60,000 bases of DNA from Antedon mediterranea (lineage: Eukaryota > Echinodermata > Crinoidea > Comatulida > Antedonidae). A program made the position numbers and the translations under genes. Below are positions 48,514 through 59,500 of the stretch, one piece after another. The notes below the pieces were generated by a model. The model was not told where the DNA came from and ran no database searches. It saw only the letters and a list, made by a program, of their open reading frames with translations. Position 1 is the stretch's first letter. Each line of letters begins with the position of its first letter. The stretch lies in NCBI RefSeq assembly GCF_964355755.1, contig NC_092675.1, forward strand, positions 21,096,912 through 21,156,911, given 5' to 3'.

Positions 48514-49860
48514 ATGGAAAGGTATACCTAATTTGGTGAAATTCCATAATGTATGGTTATAATTAGGAAACAATAAAATTAAGAATATGTGTGAAAATAA
48601 TATTTCAAATGAAGTACACTAGAATAAAGATTTAAATAAATCACACAAGAAAGTTCAAGGCCGACCTGTGGATGTATTTGGTATTTAATTGACAATGTTT
48701 GGCAAAGCCTATTGGTTGGTTAAATACAGCAGTTGTCATAGGAGACTGACTTTTGCCCCTCAGGGGGAGTGGTATAGTCAGCTTACACAGCAGGCCCCTC
48801 TATTTTCTTGTTGATTGCCTGAAATTAGAATCTACATAGGAGGGCACAAATACTAGGCACAAGTGAGACTTTAAACGTGAACTAGAACAAGATCTATTGT
48901 CACCTATTTTCAGACGGTTTATTTTTGTACATTATAAGAAAATGTTGATTTTTAATAATGAATGATTATATCAAATAAAATCACACAAAAATGTTCACTA
49001 ATGTGTAATCTATTCGAATACTAGAGAAACCCTGACTTGTCAAACTAAACTTGCCTGATCTTTAAAAAAAAAAAGAAAAAAGATGGCTGACAGAAATGAT
49101 AATTCAAAGCCTGACATTAAAATCCTGCAAACTACGCCAGTCACAACAGAGCAATCGTTTCAACTAATAACACTCCTAAGCAATTAAGTGCATTTAGTGA
49201 AAAGTTAATAATCAACCAAGTGTAAACATAGAGGTGTAGTTCATAAGAGGACAAACGTCTGGCCATTGCTGGATGCTAAAGTCCAATGCTGGATAAACTC
49301 TAACAGTTTCGTTATAATGAAACAAAATAAAACATCACTGACTGAATTATCTGGTACAGTAGATTCAAAATCGGAGTATAAAAGAAATGATATTTTTTAA
49401 TATATTATAATATAGGTGGTATAAAATAGAGACTATAGTTTATTGTTATTGTTACACAAGAAAAAACAAAGAATATAACTGCACATAGCAGGTGAATGTG
49501 ACATCCTGTTTCACATATAATGTTTCTTTTTGGAAACGACGATGATAGAACTACAAAAATTAAAACATATCAAAATAAAGAAAACATCATTTAATTTGTC
49601 CACTTAAAATTCAGTACGCTTCAGTACATTCTTTGAGGGATATTTGTTTTATAACACACCTACTGTTTAATCAAAACCAAACTGTAACTCTTCTGCTTCC
49701 AATTGAATGTTGAAGGCAGGAGGCTAGGCCATGCAAAAAGAGGAGGAATTGACGACGGCACACTTTGTGGCAGAAATGAGGGGGGAAAGAGCTGGAATGA
49801 TTCAAGCCTCTTTAAACAGGACAATGTTTTACAATAGCCATATTAACAGTAGCTCTATGA
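48514..49860. other. No gene recognised
   Basis: Mixed AT-rich sequence between two mobile elements. AAGATGGCTGACAG at about 49080 and a purine-rich stretch near 49740-49790 are the only notable words. Confidence 0.5.
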
Positions 49861-50497
49861 CCCCATTTACACTTACGATTTAGGCCGGCCCTGGGTCGGC
49901 AATTGATAAGTGTAAATACTCCAAAAAGTTAGGCCGGCCCTGGGCCGGACGCAGATCTGGGCCACCTCTCCAGGTAGGTTCAGGAGCGGCTTTTACGTTT
50001 GGGCCGGCTTACGCAGTGAACTGTGAACAATGTTTGACCTTTTTATGAGGTTGTTGTTATGACGATCCGACATTTTCAGTACATACCTTCCTCCTTTTCG
50101 GGCGACAATTTGTTTTCTTCATCATTTATATAGTTAAATTTATTTTCAGACATCTTCTTTCAATAAAGTATTCCTCCGCTTGTTTCGCATATACATAAAA
50201 TACAGCCATATTATATATAAAACAGTGGAGTTCATTTTGTTTTTAATGGGACAAAAAAACAACAATACAGTATAAATATAAAAGGTCGGTTCGCGCGGAG
50301 AGTTGAATTGACGATCGAGAGAGAAAAATGTAAACAAACTGTACTTCGTATCCCAGCATGCAATGGTACTTCCGATAAAATTATTTACGACCAGTAATCT
50401 GCGTCGCTTGTGTAAACGCTCTGGGGCCGGCCTAAAAGGTAAATATTTGCAACCGGCCCAGGACCGGCCCTGGACCCAAACGTAAGTGTAAATGGGG
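49861..50497. mobile_element. 637-bp DNA transposon with 7-bp target duplication
   Basis: The ends CCCCATTTACACTTACG and CGTAAGTGTAAATGGGG are a perfect 17-bp terminal inverted repeat. The element is flanked by the exact direct repeat TCTATGA (49854-49860 and 50498-50504). Subterminal GC-rich boxes recur on both sides: GGCCGGCCCTGGGTCGG, GGCCGGCCCTGGGCCGG and TTGGGCCGGCTT at the left; GGGGCCGGCCTAAAAGG and CCGGCCCAGGACCGGCC at the right. Such arrays often bind transposase. The centre carries a minus-strand first-exon-like coding segment (listed separately). The superfamily is unresolved; a 7- or 8-bp duplication would suit P- or hAT-like elements. Confidence 0.9.
50087..50153 (-). CDS. First-exon-like coding segment inside the transposon
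   Basis: On the minus strand an ATG in AGAAGATGTCT context opens 22 codons plus one base (MSENKFNYINDEENKLSPEK, then EE) ending at GAAG followed by GTATGT, a good splice donor. Upstream lie about 180 bp without obvious repeats, including TTATATATAA about 50-70 bp before the ATG and a CpG-containing block (CTCCGCGCGAACCGACC). This looks like the 5' end of a spliced gene: either the element's own transposase exon 1, left after internal deletion, or a host exon captured by the element. No downstream exon is present before the terminus at 49861. The acidic, lysine-rich peptide matches no family I know. Confidence 0.4.
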
Positions 50498-50512
50498 TCT
50501 ATGACACATAAG

Positions 50513-50607
50513 CCCTTTTCACATAGAAATTGCAGTGAGCCAGCATTATTGTCAGCCTAGACCTGAAGGAAGTATTGTGATAATTTTACCGTTCTGCGTG
50601 AAAGGGG
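50513..50607. mobile_element. Short MITE with CCCTTTTCACA ends
   Basis: CCCTTTTCACATAGAA at the left is mirrored by TTCTGCGTGAAAGGGG at the right (one gap, few mismatches) in about 95 bp. It lies only 15 bp from the end of the preceding transposon. Small size makes a chance match possible, but the ends are long for chance. Confidence 0.55.
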
Positions 50608-51185
50608 TCGCAGCAAAATTGTAGCCTTGTACAAAGTGTAATAATGTCAATTGAGATGAGCACATGATTTTCTAACAATTGTTTAAAACAATTTCTAATC
50701 ATCTATATTTAATATGACTGTAAAGTTCCCTTTAATTTTTATTTCAACAGCCTTTTCTTAGCGAGTGTTTGTTTGTAAATTGCATTTTATTGTTAAAATA
50801 CTAAAATATTATGTAAGAAAATAATGTATAGAGCTACTACGTAGGCTAAGACAAATGAGGCAATGGGTCTCAGAGGGCCATACCGTCCATTGCGCCTTGT
50901 CACACTGTTGGTTGGAATTTCAACATTACTCTACTTGAATATTGATTTTTATCACCAGTTAACTATCATGCAATGGAAAAAAACACATAAAATACAATTT
51001 TCTCAGAGTTTTGTTGAATAGTCAAGCAGAAAGCTGTTAATCACATGAATTATATCGCCAGGTTATATATTACTTATCACTATTTTCTTTTATGAATAAA
51101 ATTGAATTAATCACCAGGTTGGAAAAAGTTTTCCAAAAATGTTAATAAATTGATATCAGCCAACTATTCTTTGTATTTTGCTATT
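50608..51185. other. No gene recognised
   Basis: AT-rich, nothing beyond simple sequence. Confidence 0.5.
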
Positions 51186-51297
51186 ATTGCTTGTATAAGG
51201 TATATTTTATACAATATTTATAAGGTATATTTTATACAATATGTATAAGGTATATTTTTATACAATATTTATAAGGGTTATGTTTTTATACAATGTT
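51186..51297. repeat. About 30-bp minisatellite, 3-4 copies
   Basis: The unit TATAAGGTATATTTTATACAA followed by TATT or TATG (21+4 bases) is repeated three times with small length changes and a fourth degraded copy (AAGGGTTATGTTTTTATACA). Each unit is a near-palindrome (GTATA...TATAC). Confidence 0.85.
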
Positions 51298-51340
51298 TTT
51301 GCTGCGAAAAAATAACTGTTTGAATAAATAAACCTCAGTT

Positions 51341-51589
51341 TTTCTTGGAAGCAGAAACTGGAAACATTTTCAATATAACCGGTTAAATGGTAGTTTCAAA
51401 ATAACTGTTTAAAAACATCGGTGTTGGAACGCCTTTTAACCGGTTGTTGCTGTGCAACTTTTAGCTGCAACTATGATTTAAACGGTTATTTTGGAGCACA
51501 AATTTAGAAGAAATGCAGTCGATTAAATATTTTAAATAGATTTTTTTTTAAATGGTATAGTAGTAGGCGCTATGCAGCAGAAACAGACC
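51341..51589 (-). mobile_element. AACCGGTT-type element, copy 2 (inverted relative to copy 1)
   Basis: Read on the minus strand it begins GGTCTGTTTCTGCTGCATAG, then contains GCAGCTAAAAGTTGCACAGC, AACCGGTTAAAAGGCGTTCC and AACACCG, matching copy 1 at 44484-44627. It ends near CCAGTTTCTGCTTCCAAG. Combining both copies, the ends GGTCTGTTTCTGCTGCATA and TATGCAGCAGAAACAAGCC form terminal inverted repeats, which makes this a MITE-type family. Confidence 0.7.
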
Positions 51590-53940
51590 TAAGAAATAAT
51601 GTCTTATTGTTATAATAATCATACAAAAACAATAAACATATGAATCATTTGGTTGGCTGTCAAAGTTATTACACTTTGAAAATTTAAAAAAAATAACACT
51701 ACAGTTTTATAAAATTTAATACTGAAAAAGAAGAAATGCCCTAAAGTTACCAAGATCAATGCTTTTTAAAATTCACTTTGAGTCAATATTAAAAATTCAG
51801 GTTTATTAATTATGGAAATATGATATCTGGGGAGGGTCAGAGAAAGTCAAATACTTGTGAACTATTTCCACTTGCTGGCACTCACAATTATTGCATATCC
51901 CACAATACACTTGAAATGAGTCATCATCATTGTATCCATTTGTTAATGCTTTATCCTGGAGATTCTGCCCATTGTTGAACATCCTAGGATCAAGAGATGG
52001 CTATAACAGACATTACCAGTCTATATTAATAATTATATTTATTAATTAACACACATATTCAGTTTTTATATCAATTCAAAAACTTTGACAAATTATTAAT
52101 TATTCGATATATTGAAACTGAATGCTTCTTAGTAATATATTTGTATTATTTCAATATCCGAAAAACATAAATTTATTTCAAATTATGGTATTAACAATTA
52201 TTACTTATTAAATGGTGTTGTAGTTGTTTTAGCAATTTAGTTTGGAATTTCAATTAAAAAAACAATTATGATCTAAAATAATCTATAACTTAATTTTAAT
52301 ACTCTTAATAATTTTTAGTCATTTTTAGTAATACCGTATACACACTTCACTGGAGTTCGAAAAAGTTGTTACAAACAATTCATTGAAAATTATCAAAACT
52401 TATTTAATTACAGAGAGCAGAATTAGAAAATACATTTGATAGTAATCCATTAGACAGTTGACTCCCTAAGCTACTAAATAATCTGGTACAAAGAATAGAT
52501 TTTGCTTATTGCAGTACGACTTAGCTCATCCAATAATAATAAATATTTCTGTACATAAGCCGGGGAATATAAAAACGCATTACTTTTAGACATAGACTGA
52601 CGGAGTTTACATTAATTGATGGTAAAAAAAATTACAGTGTGAATAAATAGTTAGGATTAATTCAGTCGTTAATTGACTGAGCTGTCCCCTCCTCTTTGTG
52701 TCTTGATAAAGTGTTGAAATCTTGACCGCGATATTATGCTTATCATTCTAAATACATCAGTAACAACACAATGTTAGCGTTCCTTTCATCAAATTTAGCC
52801 TTAAGTAGGTTAAATATTTCCAGTTGGGTAGTTTTCTGTATTTATTAGGAATAAAACTGTGAGTTTTATCAATCCCCATGGACCCATGAAGACTAGAGTC
52901 AACGGCCTGACTCCTTGGGCCTTCAGGTTTGGATTTACAGTAATATTCCCATTCACATTGTTCAATTCTCGTCTTTTCATCATTTTTACTTCCTGATTTC
53001 CTTTATGGATTTGCAGATGTGTGTCTAACATAACACAATGGTGTGCGAGTGAGAGCGTTCGGTTCTCATTAATGACCTATCATCACATATTATTACATTC
53101 TCCCATTAACATTTCAGCCTCTCAGATTAATTTTCTAATATATTTTATTAGGGTTAGCAACGCATAATGCTGCATTGAATTTCCCGGAAAAGGGCTTAAT
53201 TTTAATAATTTTTATTTTATTACCAATCATTACAAAACATTAGTGAAACTGAAATAGCAGATGGTATGTTTTCCATCTAGGTTGGAAGGCTGGTTTAATA
53301 CGATTGAAGGAATAATAAGGGTCTACCCTTGATATGTGTTAACATCCTAGCTTCATTGACAACAACGTGCTTTGTAGTACGCTAAATCTGTAATCCACAC
53401 AGGAAAAGGTGTAAGTTTATTGCCTTAGTGCTATTGATACTATTCACCGCTATGTTTGAATCTGTCCATCAAACCAACTGCTTACAAATAGCCCGACGAA
53501 TGCGACGCCTCTTCTGTATTAACAGTAGAAATTCCATGGTTCGATGATCGCTTCAAAAGGGAGTCACTATTGTCTCTCGCAAATCAATTCTGATGGCATA
53601 TGTGACCTGCGCTGGGGGAAGTGTCGGTAAATATGTTAAGACAGGTGATTCAATCCACCTCCAAAACACCCTCCGTGAGTAACTGGAATAAGGAACTGAA
53701 AAGGATAAAAACGGCTAAAGTCGGACGCCATAAAGCTTGTATTTTTATAGTCTTATAGACTTTGTATTGGCTTAGCCTTGACCATAGCTTTGATATCAAA
53801 CCACTCTTGCAGGTTAAAATAAATTCAAGGGCAATCAACCTTCCTGCTTGGCAAATTTTCTTAATTCCTTCAAGTTTAAAAACCTTGATCAAACAAAAAT
53901 GATTCCAAATATTAACATTGTTCATTACGGCAAATTCTTC
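51590..53940. other. No gene recognised
   Basis: AT-rich with two less AT-rich blocks, about 52850-53040 and 53440-53720. Minus-strand frames of 73 and 91 codons cover them but show no known domain and no strong splice sites. They may be conserved noncoding sequence. Confidence 0.45.
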
Positions 53941-54075
53941 TAGTCAGGACACTGATGATGGCCTGTGATCAGGCCACTGATATGGCCTACAGTATAGTCA
54001 GGATACCGATGATGGCCTCTACTCTAGTCAGGACACTGATGATGGCCTCTATTCAGGACACTGATGGCGTCTACA
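53941..54075. repeat. Degenerate minisatellite (AGTCAGGACACTGATGATGGCCT)
   Basis: Four to five imperfect units built on TCAGGACACTGATGATGG followed by CCTCTA, with spacer length varying from about 20 to 34 bp. Confidence 0.85.
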
Positions 54076-54076
54076 G

Positions 54077-54357
54077 TTTAATGCCAATTTTATAACTAAA
54101 CTGTCTTGTTTTGTCCCTGTCCTTACGTCCTGTATTTTGAATCCTATTTTCTTGAATTTTAGTCCGCTTTACTTGTGTCTGTAAATAGGCTGGCCCGCCA
54201 CAAGATTTCTATCTTCTTGGGCACTGCCTACTTCCTCTTATTGATTAATGTATACTTTTTTTTATCATCAATTGCCTTGTTATAAATTTTACTGGAATTT
54301 ATTATGTTTACCTCATTTTCTTGAAGGAAGAAATAAATGTTAAGTTGAATTGAATTG
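54077..54357 (+). mobile_element. 3' end of a non-LTR retrotransposon with TTGAA tail
   Basis: A pyrimidine-rich stretch with GGCTGGCCCGCCACAAG and TTCTTGGGCACTGCCTAC continues to AAGGAAGAAATAAATGTTAA and ends GTTGAATTGAATTGAATG, a short (TTGAA)n tail. This is the usual form of a 5'-truncated LINE 3' UTR with AATAAA-like signal and microsatellite end. No coding part remains and the left edge is uncertain. Confidence 0.55.
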
Positions 54358-56112
54358 AATGATCTGCAGAACCCAGTACAGTACACTAAACACAATTTTT
54401 AACCCATTTTTTTGTGGATTTTGTCTTCTTGATACAATATCGTGAATAAAATAAAACCCTTATTATTTCATAGTATATGTGACATAACTTTAAGCGGTTT
54501 ATTATTTTATTTATTACCTTATCTGTAAACTGTATTCCCATTAAAGTTTACAGATCTACATCATTACCAGAGCTACCATAAAACTGTTGTGCTTTGTCAA
54601 TAGAGTCTTCAACAAAATAATTGTGTTTCAATGGTTTGAGGGATTAGTATTTATCACCTTGAAATTATGCAAAGTGATAATCAAGAACATTAAATTAACC
54701 CAGATTCTTAACTTATTAAGACTCTAACCAATCATTTTATTAGATACCAGAATATATCAATAAAAACAAGCCAGTTTACTGTACATTATCTGTATTGCAA
54801 TTAACCTTAATATTTGTATTGAAGAGTTGAAGACAAAAAAGCAATTTGTTTGGAAAACATTTTTATACTAAATTTGTTGTAGAACAAATGAACACAATTT
54901 TAAATATTGGCTAAAATCTGCAAAAAAATTTAAAGTATGAAATTTGTGTCTGAATTAACTGAAAACTGAAATAAAAAGAACAAATTATAATAATTTTAAG
55001 GAAAAAGGGGTTTCACAATAATAATTATTTATGTGCGAAACAGTTATATCATTTATTTAATTGAATTAATCATCTATAGATTATTTGTAAGAATGAATGT
55101 ATGTAGTATAAAGACAAGATATATATATATACTATTTCAAAACACTAAAATTTCAGATTCAAGAATTTTCCCTCACATGTCCCCATATCACCATCTTTAT
55201 GAAGAACGACTTGGATTAATGAAACTAAAGGCAGGAGAAAGATAACATTTCCAAAAAAAAAAAAAGTAATGAATAAGTTTTCTTGTGAAAGATCGTTTGT
55301 TTTTAGTTTCGAAGAAAAGTTCAGTACAAACAAGGTTATACGTAAAGTTTAGCTATCATAATCACTTTGAGAAAATGTCATCAGACTGAAGCTCTAGAAA
55401 ACTAATGCAAATAAACACAAATTGAAGAAGATCTATTTAATGTAATACTATCCCCATAATGGTGATTTTTATCTGTATTCCTTGTCTACAATTGTCTTTG
55501 ATAATTTCACATAAAACTAAAGGTATCAGGTATTGCAAGATGACATAAACGACCAGCACTTCTATACTTGGCATATCAGACCAAAAGCATGTGTTAGCCA
55601 AAGGGTAATAGAGCTTAATCAGGCATTTCAGACCAACAGAATGTGCTCACCAAAGGTAATAGAAGCCAACCGTAAAATGTGTTTTTCTATCCCTGTTCAG
55701 GTTTTTCGTTGGAAATGTTTCCTTACGAGGCAAGCGGGAGAAAATTGACTTTAAGATTCACAAAATTTCACTGATTTTGTTTTAGAACTTAATTGTAAAT
55801 ATGAGGCATGCGAGAGAAACATCATCTTCAGTAGGAAACAGAATTCTGGGTTAAGGTGTTTTTGAATTAAGGGTAAGACAATTAGAAATCTCTGGGTACA
55901 ATATTCAAAACCTTTTAACACCATTTACCCTAATAAGCTTGACAGCCTTTATAAGCATCAAAGTCCTTCCTAACTCAAGACCTACATTTAGCATATACTT
56001 TTTAATGCTTTATCAAAACATTGGAAGATTTTTTTTTTGGATCAAAAAGACTTAGAATAGAAATGTTAGTGCATTTAATTTGTTTTGATAACTATACATA
56101 CGCGAGTATAAT
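54358..56112. other. No confident gene; holds a 52-bp duplication
   Basis: AT-rich. A weak plus-strand exon candidate ends at 55245 (see findings). A two-copy repeat lies at 55570-55671. Confidence 0.45.
55570..55671. repeat. Diverged tandem duplication, period 52 bp
   Basis: GGCATATCAGACCAAAAGCA...CAAAGGGTAATAGAGC is followed 52 bp later by GGCATTTCAGACCAACAGAA...CAAAGGTAATAGAAGC. Substitutions are scattered, so the duplication is old. Confidence 0.75.
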
Positions 56113-56580
56113 CCAAGTACCCCCTAACTTAGCCTAAATTAAGTACCCCCTAACTTAGCCTAAATTAAGTATCCCCTAACTTAGGCTAAATTAAGTATCC
56201 CCTAACTTAGGCTAAATTAAGTACCCCCTAACTTAGGCTAAATTAAGTACCCCCTAACTTAGCCTAAATTAAGTATCCCCTAACTTAGGCTAAATTAAGT
56301 ACCCCCTAACTTAGCCTAAATTAAGTATCCCCTAACTTAGGCTAAATTAAGTATCCCCTAACTTAGGCTAAATTAAGTACCCCCTAACTTAGGCTAAATT
56401 AAGTACCCCCTAACTTAGGCTAAATTAAGTACCCCCTAACTTAGGCTAAATTAAGTACCCCCTAACTTAGGCTAAATTAAGTATCCCTAACTTAGGCTAA
56501 ATTAAGTACCCCTAACTTAGGCTAAATTAAGTACCCCCTAACTTAGGCTAAATTAAGTACCCCTAACTTAGGCTAAATTC
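56113..56580. repeat. 26-bp satellite-like array, 18 copies
   Basis: The unit AAGTACCCCCTAACTTAGGC followed by TAAATT is repeated 18 times head to tail with very little divergence. Two variable positions recur: TACCCCC versus TATCCCC, and TTAGCC versus TTAGGC. Copies 15, 16 and 18 lack one C (25 bp). TTAGCC variants occur only in copies 1, 2, 6 and 8, which shows mixing of two sub-variants at one end and homogenisation at the other. Confidence 0.95.
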
Positions 56581-59500
56581 AGAAACAATACTGTGGTAAA
56601 TCAATAGTATCATTTACACCTTCTAATTTTCATCAAATTTCATACCCAGACCCCCTGAAACTATACTCGGTCATTTATAGTATGTTACTAAATTAAAAAT
56701 GTTAAAGATTAGCAAATTTAATTTAAATACGTAAACAAAGACAATGGTTTCTCTGCTCCAACTTTGGGGTTGCAGGACAACTAAAATCTATTGAGATCTA
56801 TGTTTATTCAATAAGACCCTAATGGTGATAAACAATGAAAAATCCCAATATCTAAGTACATAACATTTTTTTTTTACATTGAACATTGGCATAGCCTAAT
56901 CAAGGCATTGATAAAGTAGTAATGTTATCTACCTTATGAAAGGTTATCATTCATACTTTGTTTGACTGCCCTTTTGAATTGATTGCCTTATTAATATACA
57001 GTTGAATATAAATGGCAAATAATCCTATCAATTTGATATAATATCGACAGACACCAACAGAACATCATTACAAAGAAAGCCCTTACAGATGATCCTGTTA
57101 GCATGATCTCATGGGGCCTAGAGCTTGGTAAATCTAGAAGTAACCCTGACAGACTAGCCTCTGACATCATACAAGTCAAATAGACCTCATAACTATCGTA
57201 ATTATACATGCCACAACAAATCAATGCAACTACTGTATACCTACAGTTATAACACACTACTACACAAGCAATGTTACCATTTTTTCGTCAGCAATATTGA
57301 CCAGGGTATAAGATATCCTGAAGCTTTTTAGTAAAGAGCACACAAATTAATAATAGTTCAAGTTATTATACACAATTCTAACGAACATAAATGACAGCAC
57401 TTGTAAGAGGAATTCTATGAATGGCTATAATCGTCAAAATGAATTTAACTCAATTAATTGTTCCGTTTCAGGCAATCCTAAAAGAACACTGATATAGTTC
57501 TTCGATATGGTTTACATTATATGATACCTAAACAGCTATTTCTATTAGAAAAACGATTCTTTCTTGGTATAATTTGAACGGCTTAATAAATTGCTGATGA
57601 TGGATTTAATAATCGTGTGTCGATATTAAATGATGCATTATTTATTAAATCTTAAAAGAATGCAACCAGATATCTAAAATACTTTACTTAACAGTCTAAG
57701 TTATAAGCTCCAAGCTGATTGAATTTTAATAAATTGACAGCCTCACTTTAAAAGTTTCTCTAGAAGCTCAAACTTTATTTCAATAACTTTCACAATTTCA
57801 TGTAGACATTTATGTGTTCCATTTGAAGTAAAATCAAGAATACTGTAATTGCTTCAATATAAAATTTAACTAAATCCAGAAAAATTAGAGAACATGTTTG
57901 ATAAGTATACTGGTTAGGCCTGGATTCAAACTAAGCGACAGGATATGACTGGTAGTAAAATGGCCTTTGACAAGAAAAAGAGGCCCAGCTAGTACCTGGC
58001 TCATACCTAGGCCTACTATTAATTTAAATGAGGCCTAGGTGATATATTAAGGTACTTCAGTAGTGGGAAATGGATAGATATTATAATCCATCATAATATT
58101 TAGTGTTAAAATTCCTATACTAGACATACAGTCCTGTACATTAAATAGAGTAGAGAGCTAACTGAGCAAAAGATTATAAGATGGAATTTACAGTACAAGA
58201 TGGTCGTCAATTTGTAATATCCAAATTCAAAAATGATTTTTCACAATGTTTGTGAACCACATAAACATCACAAACCGTTTTTCTTGGGACAGTTTTATCA
58301 ATTAACATGTAATAGTAGTACTTGTTTTGTTTAAGCAATATAAGTAAATTTACAAGGTGGGGAGTGAGGGGGAGAAAATTGGTTGGGTAAAGACAAAGTT
58401 TGGAAATAAAAATAAAAGTGATAGTACTGAGCCAATAGAGCAGTTAATTCTACTTTATTTAATAGAAACTATAGGATATTGCAATATGTTCAAACAGTGT
58501 AACAAATTAATTGCAGGGTCTTCTAATCAAATTACATCAACTTCATTAACTTGAATTAATTACTTTTGGCTATTTGTAAACAAATTACTTATTTTTCTCT
58601 CTTCTAATACCTTCTAATACTGACAGTGCAAATCACATTGTGGCACTGCAGCTCGTTGCAGGTAAATACGTGTCTAGAATTTACAGTGCTAGGTTCTATT
58701 CCAGTTTTTTCAGCATGTTCAAATAATTCAATTTTTTAAATATCAAGGTTACATCAAAAAGCATAAAATGCAATGTTAAAAATTATTTTAAAGGATTAAA
58801 TTATATTAGATTAGATGTACTGTATGCTATTAATACTTGAAGCAACCATTTGTGGATTACTAATTAAATACAATTACTTTTACTAAATTATAGGCAAAAT
58901 TGTTAATAATCGTTTTAACTAAAGCACAAGGAAATTAATAACAACTTCTGATTGATGTAATGGATTAATAAATAATTAATAAATTTAAATTAATACCAAT
59001 AAATGATAAATCAAAATAATGAATAGATTAGCATTTGTAAACTTGTCGAGAAAATTCCATGAAGAAAAAGATGGCCCCTCAAGTTCAGACTTTGCTGATC
59101 TTTCAAACTCTGTCAATTTACCATTAAGCGATGAAGCTTATTTATTGACTTAAGGATGCAGGCAGGTCAGGGGTTAATTTCTAAGCTCATTTTCTCGTTC
59201 ACAGTAGGCAGGCTTGCTGTTAACCAGTAATGAACTCAATGTTAGGCCAAGATGGTGGTGCTTGTTTTTAACCCTGTTGCATTCACCAATGTGGTGGGTA
59301 TAAACCAAGCACAAACACATGCAGTGAATTTGCCATTGTGACGAAAATACCACAAGAGTGAGTCAAACATAACTGTGATCAGTACTTTTAAATTATTGAA
59401 GGAAAAATGAATCAAAAACTAATAAAAGAACTGAATTTCTTAATTGTACTCCATTCTATGTACAATATGTGTAAAATATACTTTTGTTGTTTTTATATAG

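Noticed and set aside
52810-53925. Minus-strand frames of 73 and 91 codons
   Set aside because: Balanced composition makes them tempting, but there is no domain, and no good donor or acceptor at sensible positions.
56113-56580. Regular 26-bp repeat array resembling CRISPR repeats
   Set aside because: Units are contiguous, with no spacers, and lie in animal DNA; this is a tandem satellite.
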